A DNA stretch of 64,000 nt from Bog-532 sp963828445. GTDB lineage: Bacteria > Actinomycetota > Actinomycetes > Streptosporangiales > Streptosporangiaceae. Positions within the stretch are counted from its first letter, which is position 1. Every line of letters starts with the position of its first letter. The notes below the pieces were generated by a model, which was given only the letters and a program-made list of their open reading frames with translations, had not been told where the DNA came from and did not search any database. The translations under genes were made by a program, and so were the position numbers. Positions 37,222 to 45,610 of the stretch are shown here, one piece after another. Location of the stretch: contig CAWHFP010000016.1 of NCBI GenBank assembly GCA_963828445.1, positions 18,431 through 82,430 of the forward strand, in the 5' to 3' direction.

Positions 37222-38120
37222 CCGCGGTCCCGGCCCCCGGCGTCGCTCGTGACGACGCCCCGGTCCCGCCCCGGCGCCGGCGGCGGCTGCCGTTCAGCCC
37301 CTGGCACCTGGTGCTGATCCCGGCCACCATCATCCTGATCTTCCCGTTCCTGTGGCTGCTGCTGACCTCGGTCGAGACCCAGGCCGAGGCGCTGCACTTC
37401 CCGCCCCTGCTGACCCCGCACATCCTGAAGTTCGGCAATTACATCAGCGCGCTGCAGGCCGGGCCGTTCGGCCGCTGGTTCCTGAACAGCCTGATCGTCG
37501 CGGTGGTCACCGTGCTGGCCAACCTGGTCCTGTGCTCGCTGGCCGGCTACGCCTTCGCCCGGTTCCGCTTCCTGGGCCGGACCGCCCTGTTCGTGGTGAT
37601 CATGGCCACGCTGATGGTCCCGTTCCAGGTCACGATGATCCCGCAGTTCATCATCGTGAAGTGGCTGGGCGTGCACGTGCTGGCCGGCGTGGGCATCAAC
37701 CACATCGGCGCGCTGATCCTGCCCAACGCGGCCACCGCGTTCGGCATCTTCTTCCTGCGCCAGTTCTTCCGTACCCTGCCGCTGGAGTACGAGGAATCGG
37801 CCCGGGTCGACGGGGCCAGCCGCCTCACCGTGCTGATCCGGATCGTGCTGCCGCTGGCCAAACCGGCGCTGGCCACGCTGACCGCGCTGACCCTGCTCGA
37901 CTCCTGGAACAACTTCCTGTGGCCGCTGATCGCGGTCACCTCCACCAACCAGATGACCCTGCCGCTGGGGCTGGCCACGTTCCAGGGTTCGCACGAGACC
38001 GAGTGGACGCTGCTGATGGCGGCCAACGTCATGAGCCTGCTGCCGATGCTGGTCGTGTTCATCGTGGCCCAGCGGTTCTTCGTCCGGTCGGTGGCCGCCA
38101 CCGGCCTGGCCGGCACCTGA
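37218..38120 (+). CDS. ABC sugar transporter permease (MalG type)
   Basis: 300 residues. An Arg-rich cytoplasmic tail (PPRRRRRLPFSPW) precedes about six membrane segments. EAA loop EESARVDGASRLTVL, followed by the typical SWNNFLWPLI. Coupled to the preceding permease. No ATPase gene is in the operon, as in the arabinoside importer, which suggests a shared ATPase encoded elsewhere. Confidence 0.93.
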   Translation: MTAVPAPGVARDDAPVPPRRRRRLPFSPWHLVLIPATIILIFPFLWLLLTSVETQAEALHFPPLLTPHILKFGNYISALQAGPFGRWFLNSLIVAVVTVLANLVLCSLAGYAFARFRFLGRTALFVVIMATLMVPFQVTMIPQFIIVKWLGVHVLAGVGINHIGALILPNAATAFGIFFLRQFFRTLPLEYEESARVDGASRLTVLIRIVLPLAKPALATLTALTLLDSWNNFLWPLIAVTSTNQMTLPLGLATFQGSHETEWTLLMAANVMSLLPMLVVFIVAQRFFVRSVAATGLAGT

Positions 38121-38133
38121 AGCGGCCCGGCCC

Positions 38134-39198
38134 GTGATCCTGGTCGTCTGCCTCAACCCCGCCCTGGACATCACCCATCACGTCCCGACGGTGAACTGGT
38201 CCGGGGTCAACCGGCCCCGCGCGGTCGACGTCCGCCCCGGCGGCAAGGGCCTCAACGTGGCCCGGACCCTGCTCGCCCTCGGCGCCGACGTGCTGGTCCT
38301 GGGCCTGGCCGGCGGGGTCACCGGCGGCGCGGTCCGGTCCGGGCTGGCCGAGCTGGCGGTGCCGGCCGACCTGACCCCGATCGCGGGCGAGACCCGGCGC
38401 ACGTTCGCGGTGCTCGATCAGGCGCGCGGTACGTCCGCCCTGTTCAACGAGCCCGGCCCCACGGTTGAGGTGGCCGAGTTCCAGGCCTTCCTTGATATTT
38501 ATCGAAGGTCGGTGGCCGGCGCCCGGGCCGTGGTCCTGTCCGGCAGCCTGCCACCCGGATTGCCCCCGGACACCTACGCCACGCTGATCAACGAGGCGCG
38601 TGCGGCCGGCGCCAGAACCAGCCTCCCAGCCACCTCCAGCCCCACCATTCACTCCAGCAACACCAGACTCTCTGGCCACGCGAGTACGGGCGTTCCTGTA
38701 GTACTGGACGCGCACGGCGACGCGCTGCGGCTGGGGGTCGCGGCCGGTCCGGCCGTGGTCAAGCCCAACCTGGACGAACTGGAGGACCTGGCCGGCCGGT
38801 CGCTCAGCCTGGCCCTCAGCCGGGACGGTGACGGGACCGGCCACCCGGCCGTGCTCGAAGCCGCGGCCAGCCTGCGGGACGCGGGCGCGGCGGCGGTGGT
38901 GGTCTCGCTCGGCCCGGCCGGGCTGCGCGCGGTCACCGGCGACGGTGGCTGGCAGGCCATCCCCCCGGCGGTGGAGGCGGTCAACCCGACCGGGGCCGGG
39001 GACGCGGTGGTGGCCGGCCTGACCTGGGGCCTGGTCACCGGCCAGCCCTGGCCGGACCGGCTCCGCGACGCGGCCGCGCTGGGCACCGCGGCCGCCCTGG
39101 CCCCGGTGGCGGGCGAGTTCGATTCCGGCGATTACACCCGGCTCCGGTCTAATGTGATGGTCGCTGAGCTTTCGCGACGGAACGGAGGGGGCGGGTGA
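38134..39198 (+). CDS. PfkB-family hexose-phosphate kinase, LacC (tagatose-6-phosphate kinase)-like
   Basis: 354 residues. PfkB N-terminal motif NPALDITHHVPTV with PGGKGLNVARTLLALG, and the C-terminal catalytic signature NPTGAGDAVVAGL with its base aspartate. It would phosphorylate tagatose 6-phosphate (or fructose 1-phosphate) at the free end for the class II aldolase across the divide. Residues about 161-188 (ARTSLPATSS ... HASTG) form an extra in-frame, lower-GC segment between GARAAG-type and VPVVLD strands, absent from ordinary family members. GTG start. The stop overlaps the DeoR GTG (GTGA). Confidence 0.85.
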   Translation: MILVVCLNPALDITHHVPTVNWSGVNRPRAVDVRPGGKGLNVARTLLALGADVLVLGLAGGVTGGAVRSGLAELAVPADLTPIAGETRRTFAVLDQARGTSALFNEPGPTVEVAEFQAFLDIYRRSVAGARAVVLSGSLPPGLPPDTYATLINEARAAGARTSLPATSSPTIHSSNTRLSGHASTGVPVVLDAHGDALRLGVAAGPAVVKPNLDELEDLAGRSLSLALSRDGDGTGHPAVLEAAASLRDAGAAAVVVSLGPAGLRAVTGDGGWQAIPPAVEAVNPTGAGDAVVAGLTWGLVTGQPWPDRLRDAAALGTAAALAPVAGEFDSGDYTRLRSNVMVAELSRRNGGGG

Positions 39199-39980
39199 GC
39201 CGGTACCGGCGCTGGAACGAGCTGCTGGAGCTGCTGGCCACCGCGGGCCAGCTCCAGGTCGAAGACGCGGCCAAGGCCCTCCGGGTATCCCCGGCCACCG
39301 TGCGGCGGGACTTCGACGAGCTGGCCGGCCAGCAGATGCTGACCCGCATCCGCGGCGGCGCCGTGGCCCAGGGCGTCACCTACGACCTGCCGCTCCGCTA
39401 CAAGAGCGAGAAGCACCCGACCGAGAAGCAGCGCATCGCCGCCGTGGCCGCGGCCCTGGTCCGCCCGGGGCAGGTGGCCGGGATGAACGGCGGCACCACC
39501 ACCACCGAGGTGGCCCGGGCCCTGGCCATGCGGCCCGACCTGAGCAACGGCACCCCGGCTCCCGCGGTCACGGTGGTGACCAACGCCCTCAACATCGCCA
39601 CCGAGCTGGCCGTCCGCCAGCACATCAAGATCGTGGCCACCGGCGGCGTGGCCCGGCCCCAGTCCTACGAGCTGACCGGCCCGCTGGCCACCGGCGTGCT
39701 GGAACAGGTCGCCCTGGACATCGCCTTCATCGGCGTCGACGGCATCGACGCGGCCGGCGGGGCCACCGCCCACCACGAGGGCGAGGCCAGCATCAACCAG
39801 CTCATGGCCCGGCAGGCGGCCCGGGTGGTCATCGTGGCCGACAGCTCCAAGGCGGGCCGCCGCGCGTTCGCCCGGATCTGCACCGCCCGCGAGATCGACG
39901 CCCTGGTCACCGACGCCGCCATCCCCCCCGAAGACTCCGCCCGCCTCCAAGACGCCGGCGTCGAAGTCATCATCGCCTGA
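39195..39980 (+). CDS. DeoR-family transcriptional regulator
   Basis: 261 residues. Winged helix at residues 20-55 (LQVEDAAKALRVSPATVRRD), then the DeoR sensor domain (GMNGGTTTTEVARAL, VTNALNIATEL, DIAFIGVDGIDA, VIVADSSKAG). Coupled to the LacC-type kinase, so it senses a phosphosugar of that pathway and probably represses both galactoside operons. Paralogue of the regulator at 24873. Confidence 0.9.
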   Translation: MSRYRRWNELLELLATAGQLQVEDAAKALRVSPATVRRDFDELAGQQMLTRIRGGAVAQGVTYDLPLRYKSEKHPTEKQRIAAVAAALVRPGQVAGMNGGTTTTEVARALAMRPDLSNGTPAPAVTVVTNALNIATELAVRQHIKIVATGGVARPQSYELTGPLATGVLEQVALDIAFIGVDGIDAAGGATAHHEGEASINQLMARQAARVVIVADSSKAGRRAFARICTAREIDALVTDAAIPPEDSARLQDAGVEVIIA

Positions 39981-39984
39981 CCCC

Positions 39985-40090
39985 GCAGGCCCCCAGCCCA
40001 CCTGCGCCCCGCGGGCCCCAACCACCCGCGCCCCGCGAGCCCTAGCCCACCTGCGCCCCGCGAGCCTCCAGCCCACCCGCGTCCCACGCA
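39985..40090. repeat. Short tandem repeats, GC-rich intergenic
   Basis: About 3.5 imperfect copies of a 27-29 bp unit containing CCCACCTGCGCCCCGCGAG. The copies are adjacent, not spacer-separated. No gene is seen between 39981 and 40212. Confidence 0.6.
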
Positions 40091-40158
40091 CCACGCGCGC
40101 CACACTGGCCCCACACGCCCCGGGTGCCCCGCGGCTCCGCATGATCGATGGCCGATTA

Positions 40159-40192
40159 CCCATATAAGAGTATGGGCGATGGCACCATCGCC
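40159..40192. terminator. Two overlapping dyads between convergent genes
   Basis: CCCATA/TATGGG (40159-40164, 40171-40176) and GGCGATGG/CCATCGCC (40175-40182, 40185-40192) are perfect and share two bases, so they could form alternative hairpins. They lie between the convergent DeoR and anti-sigma ATPase genes. Confidence 0.5.
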
Positions 40193-40212
40193 TCTATTGG
40201 AACGAGCTCGGG

Positions 40213-40746
40213 TCAGCGGTAGGTGAAGGTGGCCCAGACGACCTTGCCGGTGGCGTCGGGGGTGGTGTAGCCCCAGGTGTCGCTGAGAGCCCGGATGATG
40301 TGCAGGCCGCGGCCGGTCTCGGCGAACGAGCCGGGGACGCGGGGGACCGGGACGGCCTGGCTCGGGTCCGCGACCGCGCACAGGACCCAGGGGCCGGTCT
40401 GCCGCAGGCCGAGCCGGATCGGGTGCTGCGGCGGCACGTCGCTGAGCTCGGGCAGCCGCGGCAGGCCGTGCCGCAGGGCGTTGGTCAGCAGTTCGGACAC
40501 CACGACGGCGATGTCGTCGCGCCGGGCGCCGGCGCCCCAGCGGTACAGGGTGGCCGAGGTGAACTCGCGGGCGGCGTAGACCAGCCCGGCGTCGGCGCCG
40601 AACGAATGCAGGGCGATCTCGGGCAGGCACGACCAGCCCAGCAGCCCGGGGTCGGGCACCGAACGCCAGTCGCCGCTGGCCAGGTCGGTCATGGCCGCCG
40701 CCAGCGTGGCACCCTCAGAGATCATTAATTTGCTACCGATGCTCAT
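40213..40746 (-). CDS. Anti-sigma-factor-type ATP-binding protein (HATPase, SpoIIAB/RsbW-like)
   Basis: 177 residues. GHKL ATPase N-box VVSELLTNALRHG and the ATP-lid glycine box GRGLHIIRALSDTWG. Such proteins phosphorylate anti-anti-sigma factors or hold sigma factors. A SpoIIE-type phosphatase lies at 49.3-50.4 kb, but no cognate STAS protein is seen in the window. ATG 40746 overlaps the stop of the preceding repetitive-protein gene (ATGA), so the two are cotranscribed. Confidence 0.87.
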   Translation of the reverse strand: MSIGSKLMISEGATLAAAMTDLASGDWRSVPDPGLLGWSCLPEIALHSFGADAGLVYAAREFTSATLYRWGAGARRDDIAVVVSELLTNALRHGLPRLPELSDVPPQHPIRLGLRQTGPWVLCAVADPSQAVPVPRVPGSFAETGRGLHIIRALSDTWGYTTPDATGKVVWATFTYR

Positions 40747-42515
40747 CGTGGATAGAACGCTGGTTGCGGGTACTGGTAGTTGCCCTGGCGCGCGGCCTGG
40801 CGGGCGGCCATGGTCAGGGCGTAGGCGCGATTCCACGGCACCACCGGCTGCGTGGTCCGGAACGCGTTCGAGGTCTGCTGGCACTGCGGGCAGGCCAGCC
40901 GCCCCAGCGCGTCGACCCGCCAGCCGGCCGCGATGGCCCGGGCCCGCACGTCGGCCACCCCGAGCGCTTCCCGGTCGGCGTGCCAGGAGATGCAGGTCCG
41001 CTCGAGCTCACACCACACGATCGGGGTCCGGAGTTGCTCCCCGATCAGGGCCCGCACCGGCGTCTCGCTCGGCGCCGGGGGCGGCCCGCCCGGGATCAGC
41101 ATCCGGCGGCGCCCGACCGGCACCACCCGGTACTCGCCGCTCCCGGCGGCCGGGCCCGGAGCGACGGGCGCAGCCGGTGCCACGGGCGCAGGCGCCACGG
41201 GTGCCGCCGCGGCCGGCGGCTCGCTCGCCGCCGCGACCACGTCGTCCTCGGCCGGCCCGATCTCGGCCGGTCCGATCTCGGGCGCGTCGATCTCGGCGGG
41301 CCCGATCCCGGCCACGCTGGCCTCGGCGGGCGCGGCCTCAGCGGCCCAGGGCCCAGCCGTCGCCGCGTCGGCGGGCGCGCTCTCGTCGACCTGGGGCCGT
41401 CCGGGGTCCACGGTCCTGGCGAGCCCACGCTCCTTCAGCCGCTCCCGTCAGTCGTGGCGCGGCCTCATCGGCCTGAGCCGTCGGGGTCCACGGTCCAGGA
41501 GCCCACGCTCCTTCGGCCGTCCCCGCGTCGGCGGTCCCGGCCTCGTCGGCCTGAGCCCTCGGGGTCCACGGTCCGGGAGCCCACGCTCCTTCGGCCGTCC
41601 CGGCGTCGGCGGCGCGGTCTCGTCGGCCTGGGGCCTCGGGGTCCACGGTCCGGGAGCCCACGCTCCTTCGGCCGTCCTGCCGTCGGCGGGCGCGGCCTCG
41701 TCGGCCTGAGCTTCCGGAGCCCACGGCTCGGGAGACTCGGCGTCGGCGGTCTCGGCCCCCGGCGCCCACGGCCCGGGAGTCCAGGCGTCGGGCGTCTCAG
41801 CGTCGGCCGTCTCGGTGTCGGGTGCCCAGGACCCGGCGTCAGCCGCGTCGGTCTCGGGCGCCCAGGACCCGGTCGCCGGAGCGTCAGCCGACGCGAACCC
41901 AGTGCCACCATCGGCCTCACCAAGACCACTGGTCTCGGGAGCCGCGTCGCCGTCATCGTGAGGCCAGGCCGTGGCTTCGGCCTGAGGCGCCCCATCGTCG
42001 GTCTCATCGGTCGCGTCGGGGCCTACCGCCGCCTCGGCGGCAGGTGCGCTCAGCACCGGCAGGGCACCCGAGCCGGCCGGGTCCGAGGCGTAGGGCTGGT
42101 CCGTCTTGGGGGGCAGGATCGCGAACGGACCCGTGCTGCCGGAGGTCGTGATCAGCTCGTGCGGCCCGGTGGCCGTCGCGGACTCACCCGATCCGCGGGA
42201 CCCGGCGTAGCCGGAAGTTTCCGGGACCCGGTAGGGCCCGGTGCCCGCGGGCGAGTCGGCCCCCGGCGACCCGGCCCCCGGGTGGACGCGCTGCGGCCCG
42301 GTGTCCTGGAGGGCACGGTGCGGCCCGGTGCCCGCCTCGGGGGCGGGCGCGCCGGACTCGGCCTGGTCGGCGCGGAATTGCTCGGCTTCGGTCGCCGTGG
42401 GCGTGTCGGCTGGCTCGGCCGCGTCGTCTTCGCGTAGGTTCGCGAGCCAGTCGTCCATCTCGGACTCGCTCGGTTCGCGCATACTCGGGCCGTCCGGCTG
42501 GAGCCTGATCTTCAT
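40743..42515 (-). CDS. Acidic low-complexity tandem-repeat protein with C-terminal Cys-pair domain (two frameshifts as read)
   Basis: 590 codons. The first ~300 residues are Ala/Glu/Asp/Pro-rich and disordered-looking (starts MKIRLQPDGPSMREPSESEM). A repeat block TAEGAWAPGPWTPRAQADEA, about 25 residues per copy and four copies, lies at about 41405-41695. The C-terminal ~130 residues are structured (YRVVPVGRRRMLIPGGPPPA, VWCELERTCISWHADREALG, LACPQCQQTSNAF) with a CPQC pair. One base is missing at about 41612 and one extra lies at about 41418, both inside the repeats; reading through restores a single protein. It precedes the anti-sigma ATPase gene. No function known. Confidence 0.65.
41405..41695. 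repeat. Tandem coding repeats, about 72-bp unit
   Basis: Four copies of a unit whose core is GGAGCGTGGGCTCC...GGACCGTGGACCCC, encoding GAWAPGPWTP on the minus strand. Both frame changes of the host gene fall in this block, where slippage or misassembly is most likely. Confidence 0.75.
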
Positions 42516-43010
42516 ACGAGAGCCTTCCCCTGCTGTCGGGCGTTCGCCGTGCCACTGGTCAGGGCACTTGCGCCCGCCGGATGGGCTGGCCTCCCTCCGC
42601 GTCGGCCGCTGGTTCCATCTCCCCGCGTGAACCTTTTACGGTCCTGATATTAAATAACAGTGGAATAAAGAACGGGTAGCCGTTTCATTTACTTACAATT
42701 TGTAACGGCGTGATACCTGGACAGTTCCTGTCTTTGTCCTATCCACAGGGGTGTGGACAATAAGACCCGTTTAACCACGGAAGCCCGGGGAGACAAGGGC
42801 TTCCTTCCCCAGAAAATACGCCCACGCACACAGCCCCGGGCGTCTTTTGCACAAGTCATCCACATCTTGTGCACAGCCCAATGTGACCTATCTCAATGAT
42901 CAATTGCCGGAAAGCGGTTGACGGCGACCGATGTTCGGCAATCCGTGACCGTCTCATTGAGTGAGGCCCCGTGACGGTCGGTAGACGGGACGCGGCCCGG
43001 CCCCGCGGGC
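42516..43010. other. 495-bp AT-richer intergenic region with DnaA-box-like sites
   Basis: No gene seen. The stretch 42640-42710 is AT-rich and holds the dyad TTACAA-T-TTGTAA (42693-42705). Four DnaA-box-like 9-mers follow: CTATCCACA (42739-42747), TTGTCCACA on the minus strand (42752-42760), TCATCCACA (42856-42864) and TTGTGCACA (42867-42875). One matches the actinobacterial consensus exactly and three differ by one base. A GGAAGCCC/GGGCTTCC hairpin lies at about 42779-42803. Confidence 0.55.
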
Positions 43011-43916
43011 TCAGCCGGGGGTGGCGGCCAGGTCCAGGCCGAGGTCGAGCCCCAGGTCCAGGGCGGGGCTGGAGTGGGTCAGGGCCCCGACCGACACGAA
43101 GTCCACCCCGGTGGCGGCGACCTCGCGGGCCTGGCCGAGGTGCAGGCCGCCGCTGGCTTCCAGGCGGACGTCCGGGTACGCCGCGGCCAGGGCGACCGCG
43201 GCCCGCAGCCGGGCCGGGTCCATGTTGTCCAGCAGGATCAGCCGGGCCCCGGCGGTCAGGGCCTCGCGCACCTGATCCAGGGTGTCGCACTCGACTTCCA
43301 GCGGCAGGGTGGGGGCGGTGGCCCGGACGGCCGCGATGGCCGCAGTGATGCCGCCCGCCGCCACCACGTGGTTGTCCTTGATCAGGGCGGCGTCGCCCAG
43401 ACCCAGGCGATGGTTCTGGCCGCCGCCGCAGCGGACGGCGTACTTCTCCAGGCTGCGCAGGCCGGGCAGGGTCTTCCGGGTGTCGCGGACCACGCAGCCG
43501 GTGCCGGCCAGCGCGTCGGCCCAGGCCCGGGTGGCGGTGGCCACCCCGGACAGGTGGGTGAGGAAGTTCAGCAGCGTCCGTTCGGCGCCCAGCAGTTCGC
43601 GCAGCGGGGCGTCGATGCGCAGCACCTCGGTGCCGGCGGCCAGCCGGTCTCCGTCGGCCGCGAGCAGCTTGACCCCCTCGGCCGGCAGCCCGGCCAGCTC
43701 GAGGACGGCCAGCGCCACCGGCAGGCCGGCCAGCGTGCCCGGCTGCCGGGCCACCACTCCGGCCTCGGCCCGGGCGCCGGCCGGTGCGGTCGCGGCCGAG
43801 GTGACGTCGGGGCCGTACCTGAGGTCCTCGTCCAGGGCGGTGCCGACGATCTGCTCCACCTCGGCCGGATCCAGGCCCGCGGTCAGCAGAAGTTCGGTGG
43901 TGAGGTGACCAAGCAT
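43011..43916 (-). CDS. nadC: Nicotinate-nucleotide pyrophosphorylase (quinolinate phosphoribosyltransferase)
   Basis: 301 residues. Converts quinolinate and PRPP to nicotinate mononucleotide, the third step of de novo NAD synthesis. Family motifs are visible: LNFLTHLSGVAT, RDTRKTLPGLRSLEKYAVRC, NHRLGLGDAALIKDNH, LEVECDTLDQ and LEASGGLHL. The ATG overlaps the nadB stop (TGATG). A repetitive LDLGLDLGLDL tail is an oddity near the C-terminus. Confidence 0.95.
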   Translation of the reverse strand: MLGHLTTELLLTAGLDPAEVEQIVGTALDEDLRYGPDVTSAATAPAGARAEAGVVARQPGTLAGLPVALAVLELAGLPAEGVKLLAADGDRLAAGTEVLRIDAPLRELLGAERTLLNFLTHLSGVATATRAWADALAGTGCVVRDTRKTLPGLRSLEKYAVRCGGGQNHRLGLGDAALIKDNHVVAAGGITAAIAAVRATAPTLPLEVECDTLDQVREALTAGARLILLDNMDPARLRAAVALAAAYPDVRLEASGGLHLGQAREVAATGVDFVSVGALTHSSPALDLGLDLGLDLAATPG

Positions 43917-45610
43917 CAGGCAGCTCCTTGTTCCGTCAGGACCGGGCGCGCGCTCACGGTCAGCTCCGGGTCGAGCCGGAGCACCGAGTGGCGCGCGTTG
44001 TCGGTGGTGTTGATCGCTTCCGCGGCGTGCCAGCGGTGGCAGCCACGGCTCTCGGTGCGGGTCAGCGCGGCCACGGTGACCAGCACCGAAGCCAGGTGCA
44101 GGTTGGTCGCCTCGACCGTGGCCAGGTCCAGCGGCACCGGACCCGCGCCGGAAGCGGCGGCCGGGGCCTGATCCAGCTGGCCGAGCAGCTGCTCCAGGCC
44201 GTCCCGGTCGCGGAGCACGCCCGCGTACCGCGACATGGCCCGGGCCAGGGGCGCCCGCGCGGCCGGGTCCACTCCGCGCCCGGCCGGTTCGGCCCCGAAC
44301 GCCGCCGCTGCCAGCCGCAGCGGGCCCGCGGCCGGAGGCAGCTCCGTACCCAGCCGCGCCCCGGCCCGGCGCCCGGCGATCAGCGCCTCGGTCACCGAGT
44401 TGGAGGCCAGCCGGTTGGCGCCGTGCACCCCGGTGGAGGCGACCTCCCCCACCGCGAGCAGGCCCGGCAACGAGGTGCGCCCGGTCATGTCGGCCCGCAC
44501 CCCGCCGCAGGTGTAGTGGGCGCCGGGCGCGACCGGGATCGGCTCGGTGACCGGGTCGATGCCGCGGGCCCGGCACAGGCCGAGCACGGTGGGGAAGTTC
44601 CGTTCCAGCACCTCGCGGCCGAGCCCGGTGGCGTCCAGCCACAGGTGGCTGGCCCCCGGGCCGGATTCGGTATCGGCTTCCAGCGCCTCCTGCATGGCCG
44701 CCGACACCACGTCCCGCGGGGCCAGGTCGCCGAGCGGGTGGCGGCCGGCCATGACCGGGCGGCCCGCCCGGTCGAGCAGCACCGCTCCGGCTCCGCGCAG
44801 GGCCTCGGTGATCAGCGGGGACTGCCCGTGCGCCCCGGGCTGCCACAGCACGGTCGGGTGGAACTGCACGAACTCCACGTCCTGGACCGCCGCCCCGGCC
44901 CGGGCGGCCAGGGCCAGGCCGTCGCCGGTCACCCCGGCCGGGCTGCTGGTGGTGGCGTAGGCCTGGCCGAACCCCCCGGTGGCCAGGACCACGGCCCGGG
45001 CGGTGATCGTCCCGGCCCGCAGGGTCCCGTCCGGGTCGATGACCCCGGCCAGCACGCCCCCCACCGTGCATCCCATTGGGCCGCCGGCCCCGGTCAGCGC
45101 GTCCAGGGCCACGCAGTGGGTGAGGATCCGCACCGGGCTGGACCGCAGGGCCGCGGTCAGGACCCGGTGCACCTCGGCGCCGATCGCGTCCCCGCCCGCG
45201 TGCACGATCCGGGGCAGCCGGTGGCCGCCCTCCCGGTGCAGGGCCCGGGTGTTCAGCCGGGCCCCCAGCCCGGCCAGGCGCGCGATCTCGTCCGGCGCCT
45301 CGGTGACCAGGGTGGCCACCGCGTCCGGGTCACACAGCCCGGCCCCGGCGGTCAGCGTGTCGTGCTCATGCAGGGCCGGGTGGTCGCCGGGCCCGAGGGC
45401 GGCGGCCAGGCCGCCCTGGGCCAGCGGGGTGGCCCCGCCGCCGAGGTCGTCCTTGCTGATCAGCAGCACGTCCCGGCCCGCCTGGGCCGCGGCCAGGGCG
45501 GTGGCGATACCGGCCGCGCCCGAGCCCACGACCAGCACGTCGGCGCGCAGCTCCCACCGGGCCGGCCCGGGCGGCGGCAGCGGGCGCGGGGCGGCCGGGG
45601 CGGCGCTCAT
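43916..45610 (-). CDS. nadB: L-aspartate oxidase
   Basis: 564 residues. FAD enzyme oxidising L-aspartate to iminoaspartate for quinolinate synthesis. Dinucleotide-binding VLVVGSGAAGIATALAAA at residues about 25-42, and succinate-dehydrogenase-family residues in LAQGGLAAALGPGD, HREGGHRLPRIVHAGGDAIG and VEFVQFHPTVLW. HYTCGGVRADMTGRTSLPGL and GANRLASNSVTEALI follow. ATG overlaps the nadA stop (ATGA). Middle gene of the nadABC operon. Confidence 0.95.
   Translation of the reverse strand: MSAAPAAPRPLPPPGPARWELRADVLVVGSGAAGIATALAAAQAGRDVLLISKDDLGGGATPLAQGGLAAALGPGDHPALHEHDTLTAGAGLCDPDAVATLVTEAPDEIARLAGLGARLNTRALHREGGHRLPRIVHAGGDAIGAEVHRVLTAALRSSPVRILTHCVALDALTGAGGPMGCTVGGVLAGVIDPDGTLRAGTITARAVVLATGGFGQAYATTSSPAGVTGDGLALAARAGAAVQDVEFVQFHPTVLWQPGAHGQSPLITEALRGAGAVLLDRAGRPVMAGRHPLGDLAPRDVVSAAMQEALEADTESGPGASHLWLDATGLGREVLERNFPTVLGLCRARGIDPVTEPIPVAPGAHYTCGGVRADMTGRTSLPGLLAVGEVASTGVHGANRLASNSVTEALIAGRRAGARLGTELPPAAGPLRLAAAAFGAEPAGRGVDPAARAPLARAMSRYAGVLRDRDGLEQLLGQLDQAPAAASGAGPVPLDLATVEATNLHLASVLVTVAALTRTESRGCHRWHAAEAINTTDNARHSVLRLDPELTVSARPVLTEQGAA

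Noticed and set aside
39985..40090. Possible CRISPR-like array
   Set aside because: Units are directly adjacent and degenerate, with no constant repeats alternating with unique spacers and no cas genes nearby.
41338..42007. Separate minus-strand ORFs in the repeat block as independent genes
   Set aside because: They are pieces of one repetitive protein read in different frames; their repeats align once two indels are corrected.
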